Below the pieces are notes generated by a model that was given only the letters and a program-made list of their open reading frames with translations, searched no databases and was not told where the DNA came from. The translations under genes were made by a program, and so were the position numbers. This document shows positions 10,552 through 18,350 of a stretch of DNA of 64,000 bases, one piece after another. Numbering within the stretch: position 1 is the first letter of the stretch; each line of letters begins with the position of its first letter. Source of the DNA: Arcobacter porcinus (GTDB lineage Bacteria; Campylobacterota; Campylobacteria; Campylobacterales; Arcobacteraceae); the NCBI RefSeq assembly GCF_004299785.2, contig NZ_CP036246.2, positions 1,612,001-1,676,000 on the forward strand. Reading direction: 5' to 3'.

Positions 10552-10927
10552 CTTTACTTCCTACTAACTCATTTGTAATTAACTCAATATTGTTTTTATC
10601 ATCAACCAAAACAACTGTTGGTTTATAGTTTTTTAACTCTTCTTCACTATATGTAGCATAAGCAATAACAATTATTTTATCTCCAACAGATACTTTTCTT
10701 GCAGCTGCTCCATTTAAGCACATATCTTTTTGTCCAAATTTACCTTTTATAACATAAGTTTGGAATCTCTCTCCATTGTTAATATTTACAATATCAACTT
10801 TTTGTCCAACTCTTAAATTTGAAGCATTCATAAGCTCTTCATCAATAGTAATAGAACCAACATAATTTAAATTTGCATCACTAACTGTTGCTCTGTGAAT
10901 TTTGCTATATAACATCTCAAATGTCAT
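10544..10927 (-). CDS. panD: Aspartate 1-decarboxylase (pyruvoyl enzyme)
   Basis: PanD makes beta-alanine from L-aspartate for pantothenate and CoA. The proenzyme cleaves itself between Gly24 and Ser25; here the site is NYVGSITID with G24-S25 exactly placed, Ser becoming the pyruvoyl group. [12 protein letters not shown] before it and [20 protein letters not shown] after it (substrate and oxyanion region) are family features. The 127-residue length is normal. It is the first gene of panD-ybaB-ispA. Confidence 0.96.
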   Translation of the reverse strand: MTFEMLYSKIHRATVSDANLNYVGSITIDEELMNASNLRVGQKVDIVNINNGERFQTYVIKGKFGQKDMCLNGAAARKVSVGDKIIVIAYATYSEEELKNYKPTVVLVDDKNNIELITNELVGSKDV

Positions 10928-11019
10928 AATAAATTTCCTTATCTTTTTTATTAATTTATTTTAGTTGAATTTTAGCACTTTATCTTTAAAACACTATTTT
11001 ATCTACTTTTTAAAGCTAT

Positions 11020-11025
11020 TATAAT
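11020..11025 (+). promoter_or_regulatory. -10 box of the cyclophilin gene
   Basis: TATAAT ends 37 bases before the GTG start of the cyclophilin gene and stands alone in a 135-base spacer between the divergent panD and ppi genes. No clear -35 is seen. Confidence 0.55.
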
Positions 11026-11062
11026 ATACTAAAAATCTAAAAAATCTTATTAAAGGATATAA

Positions 11063-11596
11063 GTGAAAAAGATTATTTTTCTATTAATTGCTCTTTTCTC
11101 TTTTGCAATAGCAAAAGATCCAATTGCAATTTTTAATACAAATTTAGGTGAATTTAAAGTTGAGTTAAAACCATCTTTAGCTCCAAAAGCAGTTGAGAAC
11201 TTTATAGCTCTTTCAAAAAAAGATTACTACAATGGTACTATTTTTCATAGAGTTATAAAAGGATTTATGATTCAAGGTGGGGATCCAACAGGAACAGGTG
11301 CTGGTGGAGAATCTATTTGGGGTCAATATTTTGAAGATGAATTCTCTCCAAATGCTCTTTTTGATAAACCATATATTTTAGCTATGGCAAATAGAGGAAA
11401 AAATACAAATGGAAGTCAATTCTTTATAACAACTGTTCCTACATATTGGCTAAATGGAAATCACTCAATATTTGGTTATGTTATAGAAGGTTTTGAAACT
11501 GTGAAAAAAATTGAAGGTGTGCAAACTGCTGGAAGATATGGTGCAGATAAACCACTTTCTGATGTAGTAATAAATAGTATTAAAATAGAAGAGTAA
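11063..11596 (+). CDS. Periplasmic peptidyl-prolyl cis-trans isomerase (cyclophilin)
   Basis: The enzyme speeds proline cis-trans isomerisation during folding of exported proteins. A signal peptide (about 1-17, KKIIFLLIALFSFAIA then KD) precedes a single cyclophilin domain with FHRVIKGFMIQGGDPTGTG, the active Arg/Phe/Met/Gln set, followed by MANRGKNTNGSQFFIT. The 177-residue length is normal for exported cyclophilins. The start is GTG, five bases after AAAGGA. It is a single gene between the panD operon and the convergent cheW, closed by a 12-bp hairpin. Confidence 0.92.
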   Translation: MKKIIFLLIALFSFAIAKDPIAIFNTNLGEFKVELKPSLAPKAVENFIALSKKDYYNGTIFHRVIKGFMIQGGDPTGTGAGGESIWGQYFEDEFSPNALFDKPYILAMANRGKNTNGSQFFITTVPTYWLNGNHSIFGYVIEGFETVKKIEGVQTAGRYGADKPLSDVVINSIKIEE

Positions 11597-11610
11597 TTTC
11601 TTCTATTTTA
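11581..11610. terminator. Bidirectional terminator hairpin between cyclophilin and cheW
   Basis: TAAAATAGAAGA (11581-11592) pairs perfectly with TCTTCTATTTTA (11599-11610) around a 6-base loop. The hairpin spans the stop codons of both convergent genes, so each message ends inside the other's last codons. The A- and T-rich arms supply a U tract in each direction. Confidence 0.7.
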
Positions 11611-12084
11611 GTCTTCTAATTCGTCTTTATGAACTACTCTTTCAATATCCATTAAAACTAACATTTGGTTATCATTTAATCTTACATAACCTTTTAAATA
11701 TTTTGCAGGAATAGCAGAACCCATTTCAGCAACTGGTGCAAGCATATTTGTATCTATTTTTTGAACATCATCAACTAAATCTACAACTATTCCTATCATT
11801 CTTTTATCTTCAGTTATAACTGTAATAATAGATGTATTTTCATCATATACAGCTGGTCCTGTGTTAAATTTTATTCTAATATCTAAAATAGGAACAACTT
11901 CACCTCTTGAGTTTATCAAACCTTTTACCCAATCAGAAGTATTTGGAAGAGTTGTTATATGTTCTGGATATGTTAATATCTCTTTAATTTTTGGTAACTC
12001 AATAGCATATTTCATCTTTCCAAGTTCAAATGTCATAAATTCTGTTATATTTACACTTTGATTTTTTCTTGAGCTTTTTTCCAT
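11608..12084 (-). CDS. cheW: CheW-type chemotaxis coupling protein
   Basis: CheW links chemoreceptors to the CheA kinase at the inner membrane. The 158-residue protein is one CheW domain: FMTFELGKMKYAIELPKIKEI, then WVKGLINSRGEVVPILDIRIKF (the core signature), RMIGIVVDLVDDV and YLKGYVRLNDNQMLVLMDIERV. The length is typical. It is a single gene, not next to other che genes here, although a CZB chemoreceptor lies 9 kb away. It may serve that receptor or be the main CheW. Confidence 0.93.
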   Translation of the reverse strand: MEKSSRKNQSVNITEFMTFELGKMKYAIELPKIKEILTYPEHITTLPNTSDWVKGLINSRGEVVPILDIRIKFNTGPAVYDENTSIITVITEDKRMIGIVVDLVDDVQKIDTNMLAPVAEMGSAIPAKYLKGYVRLNDNQMLVLMDIERVVHKDELED

Positions 12085-12125
12085 TTTATTTATCCTTGTT
12101 TATAAATATTTTCAAAATTGTAATA

Positions 12126-13316
12126 TTATACTTGTTGTTTACTTAAACTAATAATTTTTGCAATAGCTTTTACTTTGGCTGTTTGTAGTTCTATTGTATC
12201 GTTAATTTCTAATTTTTCTAAATCTGTTAAACTATTATTTTTTGATATTTGTACAAAAGATATTTTGTCTTTTTTACTAGGATTATTTAATTCATAATTT
12301 TGTTTTAAACTATCTAATATATTTTGAAATATCTGATATTTTTGCAAAACAATTCTATTGAAATTGTCTTTTAATAAATCTATTTGATTTTGAATAAAAT
12401 TAATTTTTGAATCAATTGAATTTAGTGAAAATAGTTTTTTGATATTTATTAACTCATCCTCTTTTTTCTGAAAAATATTTTTCATACTTCTTTCTAACTC
12501 TTGCATATATAAATCTATTGTTAAAAGCTGGTCATTTTTATTTGGAAGTGCAATTTCCATAGCATTTGATGGAGTTGCAGCTCTTATATCTGCTACAAAA
12601 TCACTTATTAAAAAATCTATTTCATGTCCAACTGCTGATATTATTGGAGTTTTTGCTTCAAAAATAGAGTTTGCAACTATTTCACTATTAAATGCCCATA
12701 AATCTTCAATACTTCCTCCACCTCTTCCTACAACTATAATATCAACATTTAAACTATCTGCAAATTTTATACTTCTTGAAATATCCTCTTCACTTCCATT
12801 TCCTTGAACCAAAGTTGGAATAAGAATTAATTCACATAAGTTCCATCTATTAGTTGCTACTTTTTTCATATCTTCAATAGCAGCTCCTGTTGGACTTGTA
12901 ACAATAGCGATTTTTTTTGGGAATTTTGGAAGAGCTTTTTTAATACTTTGTTCAAAATAACCTTTTGCTTGAAGTTTTGTTTTGAGTTGTTCAAATGCTA
13001 GTGCCAAACTTCCAACACCATCTGGCTCTATTTTTGTACAAAGAAGTTGATAGTTTCCTCTTGGAACAAAAACTGTTATATTTGCACTTACTTGAACTTT
13101 TTGTCCATTTTCAAGCTGAAATTTTAGATATCTTGCATTTCCTTTAAACATAACACAAGATATTGTTGAACTTTCATCTTTTATGGAAAAATATATATGC
13201 CCTGAACTATGTATAACTAAATTTGAAATCTCTCCTACAACTTGAATTTGCATAAAAGTTGTCTCAAGAAGAGATTTTATTTGTGTATTTAATGCTGTAA
13301 CACTAAGAGCTTGCAT
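12126..13316 (-). CDS. xseA: Exodeoxyribonuclease VII large subunit
   Basis: XseA with XseB degrades single-stranded DNA to oligonucleotides. The N-terminal OB fold (about 15-105, VVGEISNLVIHSSGHIYFSIKD) is followed by the catalytic part with IVTSPTGAAIEDM, IIVVGRGGGSIEDLWAFN and SAVGHEIDFLISDFVADIRAATPS, all family signatures, then a long coiled coil (about 265-340). At 396 residues it is shorter than the E. coli protein (456) but normal for Campylobacterota. It begins right after the ubiE stop. No xseB is seen in the window. Confidence 0.95.
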   Translation of the reverse strand: MQALSVTALNTQIKSLLETTFMQIQVVGEISNLVIHSSGHIYFSIKDESSTISCVMFKGNARYLKFQLENGQKVQVSANITVFVPRGNYQLLCTKIEPDGVGSLALAFEQLKTKLQAKGYFEQSIKKALPKFPKKIAIVTSPTGAAIEDMKKVATNRWNLCELILIPTLVQGNGSEEDISRSIKFADSLNVDIIVVGRGGGSIEDLWAFNSEIVANSIFEAKTPIISAVGHEIDFLISDFVADIRAATPSNAMEIALPNKNDQLLTIDLYMQELERSMKNIFQKKEDELINIKKLFSLNSIDSKINFIQNQIDLLKDNFNRIVLQKYQIFQNILDSLKQNYELNNPSKKDKISFVQISKNNSLTDLEKLEINDTIELQTAKVKAIAKIISLSKQQV

Positions 13317-14027
13317 TTAGATTTTTTTTGCAATTATCAATGTTGAGATTTTCATAGAGAAAGCTTTTGTATAAACTATTTCAAAACCAGCTATTTCTAA
13401 CTCTTTACATAGATTTTCAGTAGTTAAAAACTCATCAATAGAATCTGGTAAATATCTATAAGCTTCTTTGTTTTTCGAAATTATTCCACCAATTATTGGT
13501 AAAATATTATCCATATAAAATGCTGTTAATTTATCCAAAAAAGATTTTTTCTTGTTTTTAGTAAATTCACTAATTACAACTAATCCATCTTTTTTTAAGA
13601 CTCTTGCAAACTCATAAAAAGCCTCTTGTCTTTGAACAACATTTCTAATTCCATATGAGATTGATAAAATATCTGCACTATCATTTTCAAGTGGCATTTT
13701 TGTAGCAAATGCTTCTATAAATTCAACTTCTGGAAGTTTTGTTTTTCCAACTTCCATCATTCCTACACTTGGATCTATTCCTACAATATTTTCTAAAGTA
13801 ATATCTTTCTTCTTTGCATTTTGTTTCCAAAACAGAATCATATCTCCAGTTCCACAAGCAACATCAACTATTTTTTCTATAGTTTTTTTATTATAAATTT
13901 CAAAAGTTTTATTACAAGCTTTATCTCTCCAACTTTTGTCTATTCCCATTGACATTACTCTATTTGCTTTATCATAAGTTGGAGCAATGTTATTAAACAT
14001 TGATACTATTTTTTCTTGTTTTTCCAA
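13317..14027 (-). CDS. ubiE: Demethylmenaquinone/ubiquinone C-methyltransferase UbiE/MenG
   Basis: The enzyme performs the last methylation of menaquinone, the respiratory quinone of Campylobacterota. SAM motif I is VDVACGTGDMILFW; VGIDPSVGMMEVGK, DILSISYGIRNV and the DxFxYYR-like AFYMDNILPIIGGIISK region fit the family. The 236-residue length is normal. The start is TTG at 14027 behind an AAGGA site, with no better ATG. It directly precedes xseA, with no spacer. Confidence 0.93.
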   Translation of the reverse strand: MEKQEKIVSMFNNIAPTYDKANRVMSMGIDKSWRDKACNKTFEIYNKKTIEKIVDVACGTGDMILFWKQNAKKKDITLENIVGIDPSVGMMEVGKTKLPEVEFIEAFATKMPLENDSADILSISYGIRNVVQRQEAFYEFARVLKKDGLVVISEFTKNKKKSFLDKLTAFYMDNILPIIGGIISKNKEAYRYLPDSIDEFLTTENLCKELEIAGFEIVYTKAFSMKISTLIIAKKI

Positions 14028-14045
14028 ATTTTTCCTTTTTATTTT

Positions 14046-14294
14046 TTATAAAAGATATTTTCCTATAAAAATACCTATAATAACTCCAATATTAATTGCA
14101 ACTGCAACTTTCATAATAGTAAGTTTTTTATCCATATATGGAATTCTATTTAAAATCTCTTCTTGAACTTTTAAACTTATTTCAAAATCATTTGAAGCTT
14201 TTTCTAAATGGTCAATAGACTTCTTGATTGAGATTTCACTAAATTCCATTCTTTCAACAAGCTCTTTAGCCTGTTTAAAGCTCATTTCACTCAT
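14046..14294 (-). CDS. Small membrane-anchored helical protein, partner of the ParA-like gene
   Basis: I do not recognise a family. The 82 residues are helical and charged (about 1-55), followed by one C-terminal membrane segment (about 58-80, MKVAVAINIGVIIGIFIGKYLL), so it would be a tail-anchored inner-membrane protein. Its ATG overlaps the stop of the ParA-like gene by four bases, a sign of translational coupling. A membrane anchor or activator for the ParA-like ATPase is a reasonable guess, not shown. Confidence 0.7.
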   Translation of the reverse strand: MSEMSFKQAKELVERMEFSEISIKKSIDHLEKASNDFEISLKVQEEILNRIPYMDKKLTIMKVAVAINIGVIIGIFIGKYLL

Positions 14295-15082
14295 TTTTTA
14301 ATCTCTATCCATTGATCTAAATTAAAAAATATTTTATTTAATGTATTTAATACATAATCTTTTGCTTCAGTTTGAATTCTTCTAAAAAATAGATATTTTC
14401 TTGCAGATTCTAAATCTCCAAGCTCTTTTGCTTCAATAGCTTTTTTTGCAAAATCTGTATTATTGTAAGCCATTTCCCAAACAGTGCTTCCTAGATATCT
14501 ACTCATTGTAATAATCTTATCATTTTGTACAGGGAAATATTTTGGATCTTTCACAAAATCACAAATTGCTGAATTTGAATCAAGATATTTATGACCAAAG
14601 AAGTTTATAAATTGTTCTGAATAATAATCCTCTTCCATAGAGATTGCTCTTGTAAGTGCAAAAATCATATTCTCCTCAGGATTTTTCTCAATTTTTTTAA
14701 TTTTTTTCATTGTTGCAATAGCATTTTTACCATCAAGTTCACCATCACCTAAAGGTATAATCCACTTAACATTTCCAAAACTTCCAACTTTTTTAATCTC
14801 ATCTAAAACCAAAGCCGATGTTTTATTTCCCCCAACATCAACTATTACTTCATGATTATCATCCATTAAAATAAGCTCATCAAGCTCATTTATACGGTTT
14901 GTTCCTAGCATTCTTTTTTCTACTATTTCTGTTCTTGTAAAAGACTTTGAGTCATTGTTTTCATCATCAATTTCTATGTAAGTTATCTTTTTCCCATGTT
15001 TTTTATATAAATATGGTGCAATAACTTGCATGGCTACTGTTGATTTACCAACACCACCCTTTGTTTGAGGAATTATTATCAT
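14291..15082 (-). CDS. ParA/MinD-like P-loop ATPase
   Basis: The protein begins MIIIPQTKGGVGKSTVAMQVI, with the deviant Walker A (KGGVGKS, signature Lys at about residue 8) of the ParA/MinD group, followed by the switch Asp in VIVDVGGNKTSAL. Such ATPases position DNA, protein clusters or flagella. The 263-residue length fits a ParA without an N-terminal HTH. No parB, rep or partition-site repeats are nearby and the surroundings are chromosomal, so this is unlikely to be plasmid partition. It is coupled to the tail-anchored protein that follows. Confidence 0.83.
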   Translation of the reverse strand: MIIIPQTKGGVGKSTVAMQVIAPYLYKKHGKKITYIEIDDENNDSKSFTRTEIVEKRMLGTNRINELDELILMDDNHEVIVDVGGNKTSALVLDEIKKVGSFGNVKWIIPLGDGELDGKNAIATMKKIKKIEKNPEENMIFALTRAISMEEDYYSEQFINFFGHKYLDSNSAICDFVKDPKYFPVQNDKIITMSRYLGSTVWEMAYNNTDFAKKAIEAKELGDLESARKYLFFRRIQTEAKDYVLNTLNKIFFNLDQWIEIKK

Positions 15083-15136
15083 TTTTCTTTGCCCTTTTTT
15101 AAAAACTTAGATTCTTTGATTTTATCCAAATCATCA

Positions 15137-15961
15137 TTAAATAACTATTGCTTCACTCTTGTAAATTTCACTATGATTACAAAACTTTTTAAGCTTAAAA
15201 CTACTCTTTGCTTTTCCATCTTCTATATCAACAATCATAAGCTGTAAAATACTTTTACAAGAGTTTGGAACTTCAAAATGACTATTTATTCCCGTTGTTG
15301 CTCTTTTAATTGGTGCTTCTTTATCCATTCCTATTACATTGTCAAAACAACCTGTAAGTCCTATATCTGTTAGATATGCAGTGTTTTCAAATATTTGTAA
15401 ATCATCTGTTCCAACATGAGTGTGAGTTCCACAAATAGCACTTACTCTATTTTTAAACATCATAAGCATAACTCTTTTTTCACTTGTTGCTTCTCCATGA
15501 AAATCTATAAATATATTTTTTATATTTTGCTCTTCTAACTCTTTTATAACTTCACTTGCAAGATTAAATGGATTATCAACAATTGGCATTGAAAATTGTC
15601 CCATAAGATTTAAAACAGCAAGTTTTTCTATATTTTCATCTATTTTCACATCACAAATTTTAAGTCCTGTTCCAATAACACCTTTTGGATAGTTATGTGG
15701 TCTTAAAACATTTCCATTCTCTAAAAGTACATTGAGATCTTTTTTCTTATCAAAACTATGATTTCCACCTGTTATTAAATCTATTCCACTATTTATAAGC
15801 TCTTTATAGCTTTCAACTGTAAGTCCAAAACCGTGACTTGCATTTTCAGCATTTGCAATTATAAAATCTATTTTATACTCTTCTTTTATACTTTTTAAAC
15901 TCTCTTTAATTATTTTTCTTCCAGGACGACCTACAATATCTCCTATAAATCCTATTCTCAA
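15137..15961 (-). CDS. YmdB-type metallophosphoesterase (cyclic-nucleotide phosphodiesterase)
   Basis: This family (TIGR00282) contains dinuclear metal phosphodiesterases; B. subtilis YmdB hydrolyses 2',3'-cyclic and 3',5'-cyclic nucleotides. Metal motifs appear in order: GFIGDIVGRPGR (about 4-15), ANAENASHGFGLT, GGNHSFDKK, FIDFHGEATSEK and CGTHTHVGTDD. The 274-residue length matches. Its ATG lies inside the last codon of the upstream kinase gene, so the two may be co-transcribed. The physiological substrate in this organism is unknown. Confidence 0.88.
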   Translation of the reverse strand: MRIGFIGDIVGRPGRKIIKESLKSIKEEYKIDFIIANAENASHGFGLTVESYKELINSGIDLITGGNHSFDKKKDLNVLLENGNVLRPHNYPKGVIGTGLKICDVKIDENIEKLAVLNLMGQFSMPIVDNPFNLASEVIKELEEQNIKNIFIDFHGEATSEKRVMLMMFKNRVSAICGTHTHVGTDDLQIFENTAYLTDIGLTGCFDNVIGMDKEAPIKRATTGINSHFEVPNSCKSILQLMIVDIEDGKAKSSFKLKKFCNHSEIYKSEAIVI

Positions 15962-18345
15962 TTATTTTCCTTATACTTTTCTAAATTTACTTCAAATATT
16001 GCACCAAATTCATCATTATATCCATCAATACTTCCACCATTTTCTTCAATAATGTTCTTTGCAATAGATAATCCTATACCCATTCCACCTTTTTCTTTTT
16101 GGCTATTAAAAGGTTCAAAAAGCTTCTTCATAGCCTCTTTTGGAATTCCACCAGCATTATCTTTAAACTTAATATTTATATTATCTTCTGTGCTAGTTAC
16201 TTCTATTTTCAGCCATCTGTTTTCATATTCAGCTATTTTTTCTAACTCATCAAGAGCATTATTTATTATAATAATCCAAACTTGTTCAAGCTTTTGTTTT
16301 TGTCCAAAAATATATATTGGATTTTTAATTATCAAATCTTCGTCAAAATTTAATAATCTATTATTTAAATATATTTTTCCTATATGTTTTGCTCTATTAT
16401 GTGCCATTGTTAAAGAAGTTACAATAGTTTGGCAAACATTTATCTTCTCTTTATTTGCTGTTTTTGAATGAGTAACTTCTCTCATACTTTCAACAATATT
16501 TGCAATTCTATTTATTCCATCTTTCATTTTTTTGCTATCAAGAAGCATTCTTTGTTTACTTTCACTCTCTTCTAAATCATTTAAATCATACTGCATAAGT
16601 TCTAAATTACCTTTTACATAAGTAAGTGGAGTGTTTATTTCGTGTGTAATTCCAGCTGCCATTGCACCTATATAACTTAATCTTGCACTTTTTATCTGCT
16701 CTTCTAAATGTATTTTATCTTTTGCTTTACTTTTTTCTAACTCTTCTTCTATTCTAGCTTCTAAATTAAGATTTAGCTCTTGAAGTTCCCTTTTATCTTC
16801 AAGTGAATTTACAATAAAGATTATCTGATTTTTCTCTCTTAGAAGTTTTAAACTAAGCTCTAAATGGATCTGTTGTCCATCTTTTCTTATAAATATTTTC
16901 TCAATTTTTGATATATTTATTAATTCTTTTAATTCAATAAATAGTTTTGCTAAGCCACTTTTAGAATCTTTTTCTATTAGATTAAGAATTTGTGATTTAT
17001 AAAGTTCATTCTCTTTATATCCTAAAAATAGTTCTAATTGTCTATTTACTTTTACTATATTATATTCAGCATCTAAAATAGCTATTCCACTTTGAACATT
17101 TTCAAAAATACTATTATATAGTTCAACTTGATTATTTAAATTATTATAAAGCTCTTCAATCTTTAATTTATTTGTATTATCTTGACAAATAATATTAAAA
17201 TATCTCTTATTCTTAATAGTTGTAACTTCAACAAAAACATCTAAAAAGAAAATTTCTCCATCTTTTTTAACACCTTTTATTCTTTTAAGCTTTATTGGTT
17301 TATTTTTTGAGCTCTTTGCGATAATTGTATTTACAACTCTTTTTAAATTACTTTTTACTATAAATTGATATTTTTGCCCTAACAACTCACTTCTTGAAAA
17401 ACCTAAGAAATCTGAAAAAGCACTACTTACATCATTTATAATTCCTTGATTATCAACTCTTAAATATAATATATATCTATCCATAATCTCAGAACTTTTA
17501 TCTAATCTTATATTGTTTTTTTGGTTTGTTATATCTAATTCTTGATTCTCTTTTTCTATCTTTTTATTCTCTTTTGCAATAATTAGTGTTGCAATACTTG
17601 CAAATAAAAATGATAAAAATATACTAACTAAGCTTATAGTAAAAATATTTTCAAGATAAAACTCTTTTAATATATTATTTTGATCTCTTACTAAAATCAC
17701 AAAATATTCATTACTGTTTATATATATTTTTTTAATATTAAAATCTTTATATTCACCATTTTCGTACTCTGTTTGAGTTAAAATTTTACTATTTGTGAAA
17801 TATGTTTTTGATCTCTTTTCTAAAAAAACTTTAGTATCTATTTTGAGGATAAAAAACTCATGCTCCCCTCTTATAGCTATATTTATAATACTCTTATCTT
17901 TTGAGTCTAAAAAAGAGTATTTTTCATGTTTTTTAAGAGTTCTCAAATTTTTATAATAATCTTTTGTATAGTTTGTTTTTAATCTTTTAAACTCTTTATT
18001 TACATTATCAAAAACAAATCTATCTTTTGAATCAAAACATAAAGATCTAATCTCCAAAATTTCTTTTTCTTGAAGAATAGTGTTTTCTATAAATATTTTT
18101 AAAACTTCATCTGAGAGATAATTTCTAAATACTATTTCTAACATATTTAATTTTTCTTCATATGTAGATATAAAATTTAAAAGTATAAACTCTTGTTCTT
18201 CAATTGTTGTTTCAACTCTTTGTTCACTGTTATTTGTTTTATAAAAACTATTTTTTCCATTAAAAGAGTAGAAAGTATAAGATAGTAAAAGTATAAAGAA
18301 TAGAATAAAAGTTAAAAATATTTTTATATAAAACAGAGGTCGCAT
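15958..18345 (-). CDS. Membrane PAS-PAS sensor histidine kinase
   Basis: This is a two-component sensor. Two membrane segments (about 7-27 and 230-252) enclose a periplasmic sensor of about 200 residues. Two PAS domains follow (about 285-395 and 405-515), then a coiled linker, the phosphorylated-His box GITHEINTPLTYVKGN, and an intact ATPase domain with N box IIIINNALDEL, DNAGGIPK (D-x-G-G) and GGMGIGLSIAKN. It is therefore probably active. It follows a second kinase by five bases and is in the same run as a single-domain receiver. The signal is unknown. Confidence 0.9.
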   Translation of the reverse strand: MRPLFYIKIFLTFILFFILLLSYTFYSFNGKNSFYKTNNSEQRVETTIEEQEFILLNFISTYEEKLNMLEIVFRNYLSDEVLKIFIENTILQEKEILEIRSLCFDSKDRFVFDNVNKEFKRLKTNYTKDYYKNLRTLKKHEKYSFLDSKDKSIINIAIRGEHEFFILKIDTKVFLEKRSKTYFTNSKILTQTEYENGEYKDFNIKKIYINSNEYFVILVRDQNNILKEFYLENIFTISLVSIFLSFLFASIATLIIAKENKKIEKENQELDITNQKNNIRLDKSSEIMDRYILYLRVDNQGIINDVSSAFSDFLGFSRSELLGQKYQFIVKSNLKRVVNTIIAKSSKNKPIKLKRIKGVKKDGEIFFLDVFVEVTTIKNKRYFNIICQDNTNKLKIEELYNNLNNQVELYNSIFENVQSGIAILDAEYNIVKVNRQLELFLGYKENELYKSQILNLIEKDSKSGLAKLFIELKELINISKIEKIFIRKDGQQIHLELSLKLLREKNQIIFIVNSLEDKRELQELNLNLEARIEEELEKSKAKDKIHLEEQIKSARLSYIGAMAAGITHEINTPLTYVKGNLELMQYDLNDLEESESKQRMLLDSKKMKDGINRIANIVESMREVTHSKTANKEKINVCQTIVTSLTMAHNRAKHIGKIYLNNRLLNFDEDLIIKNPIYIFGQKQKLEQVWIIIINNALDELEKIAEYENRWLKIEVTSTEDNINIKFKDNAGGIPKEAMKKLFEPFNSQKEKGGMGIGLSIAKNIIEENGGSIDGYNDEFGAIFEVNLEKYKENN

Positions 18346-18350
18346 CTATA

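Noticed and set aside
14291-15082. Plasmid or integrated-plasmid partition system
   Set aside because: There is no ParB, replication gene or iteron repeat, and core genes flank it directly on both sides.
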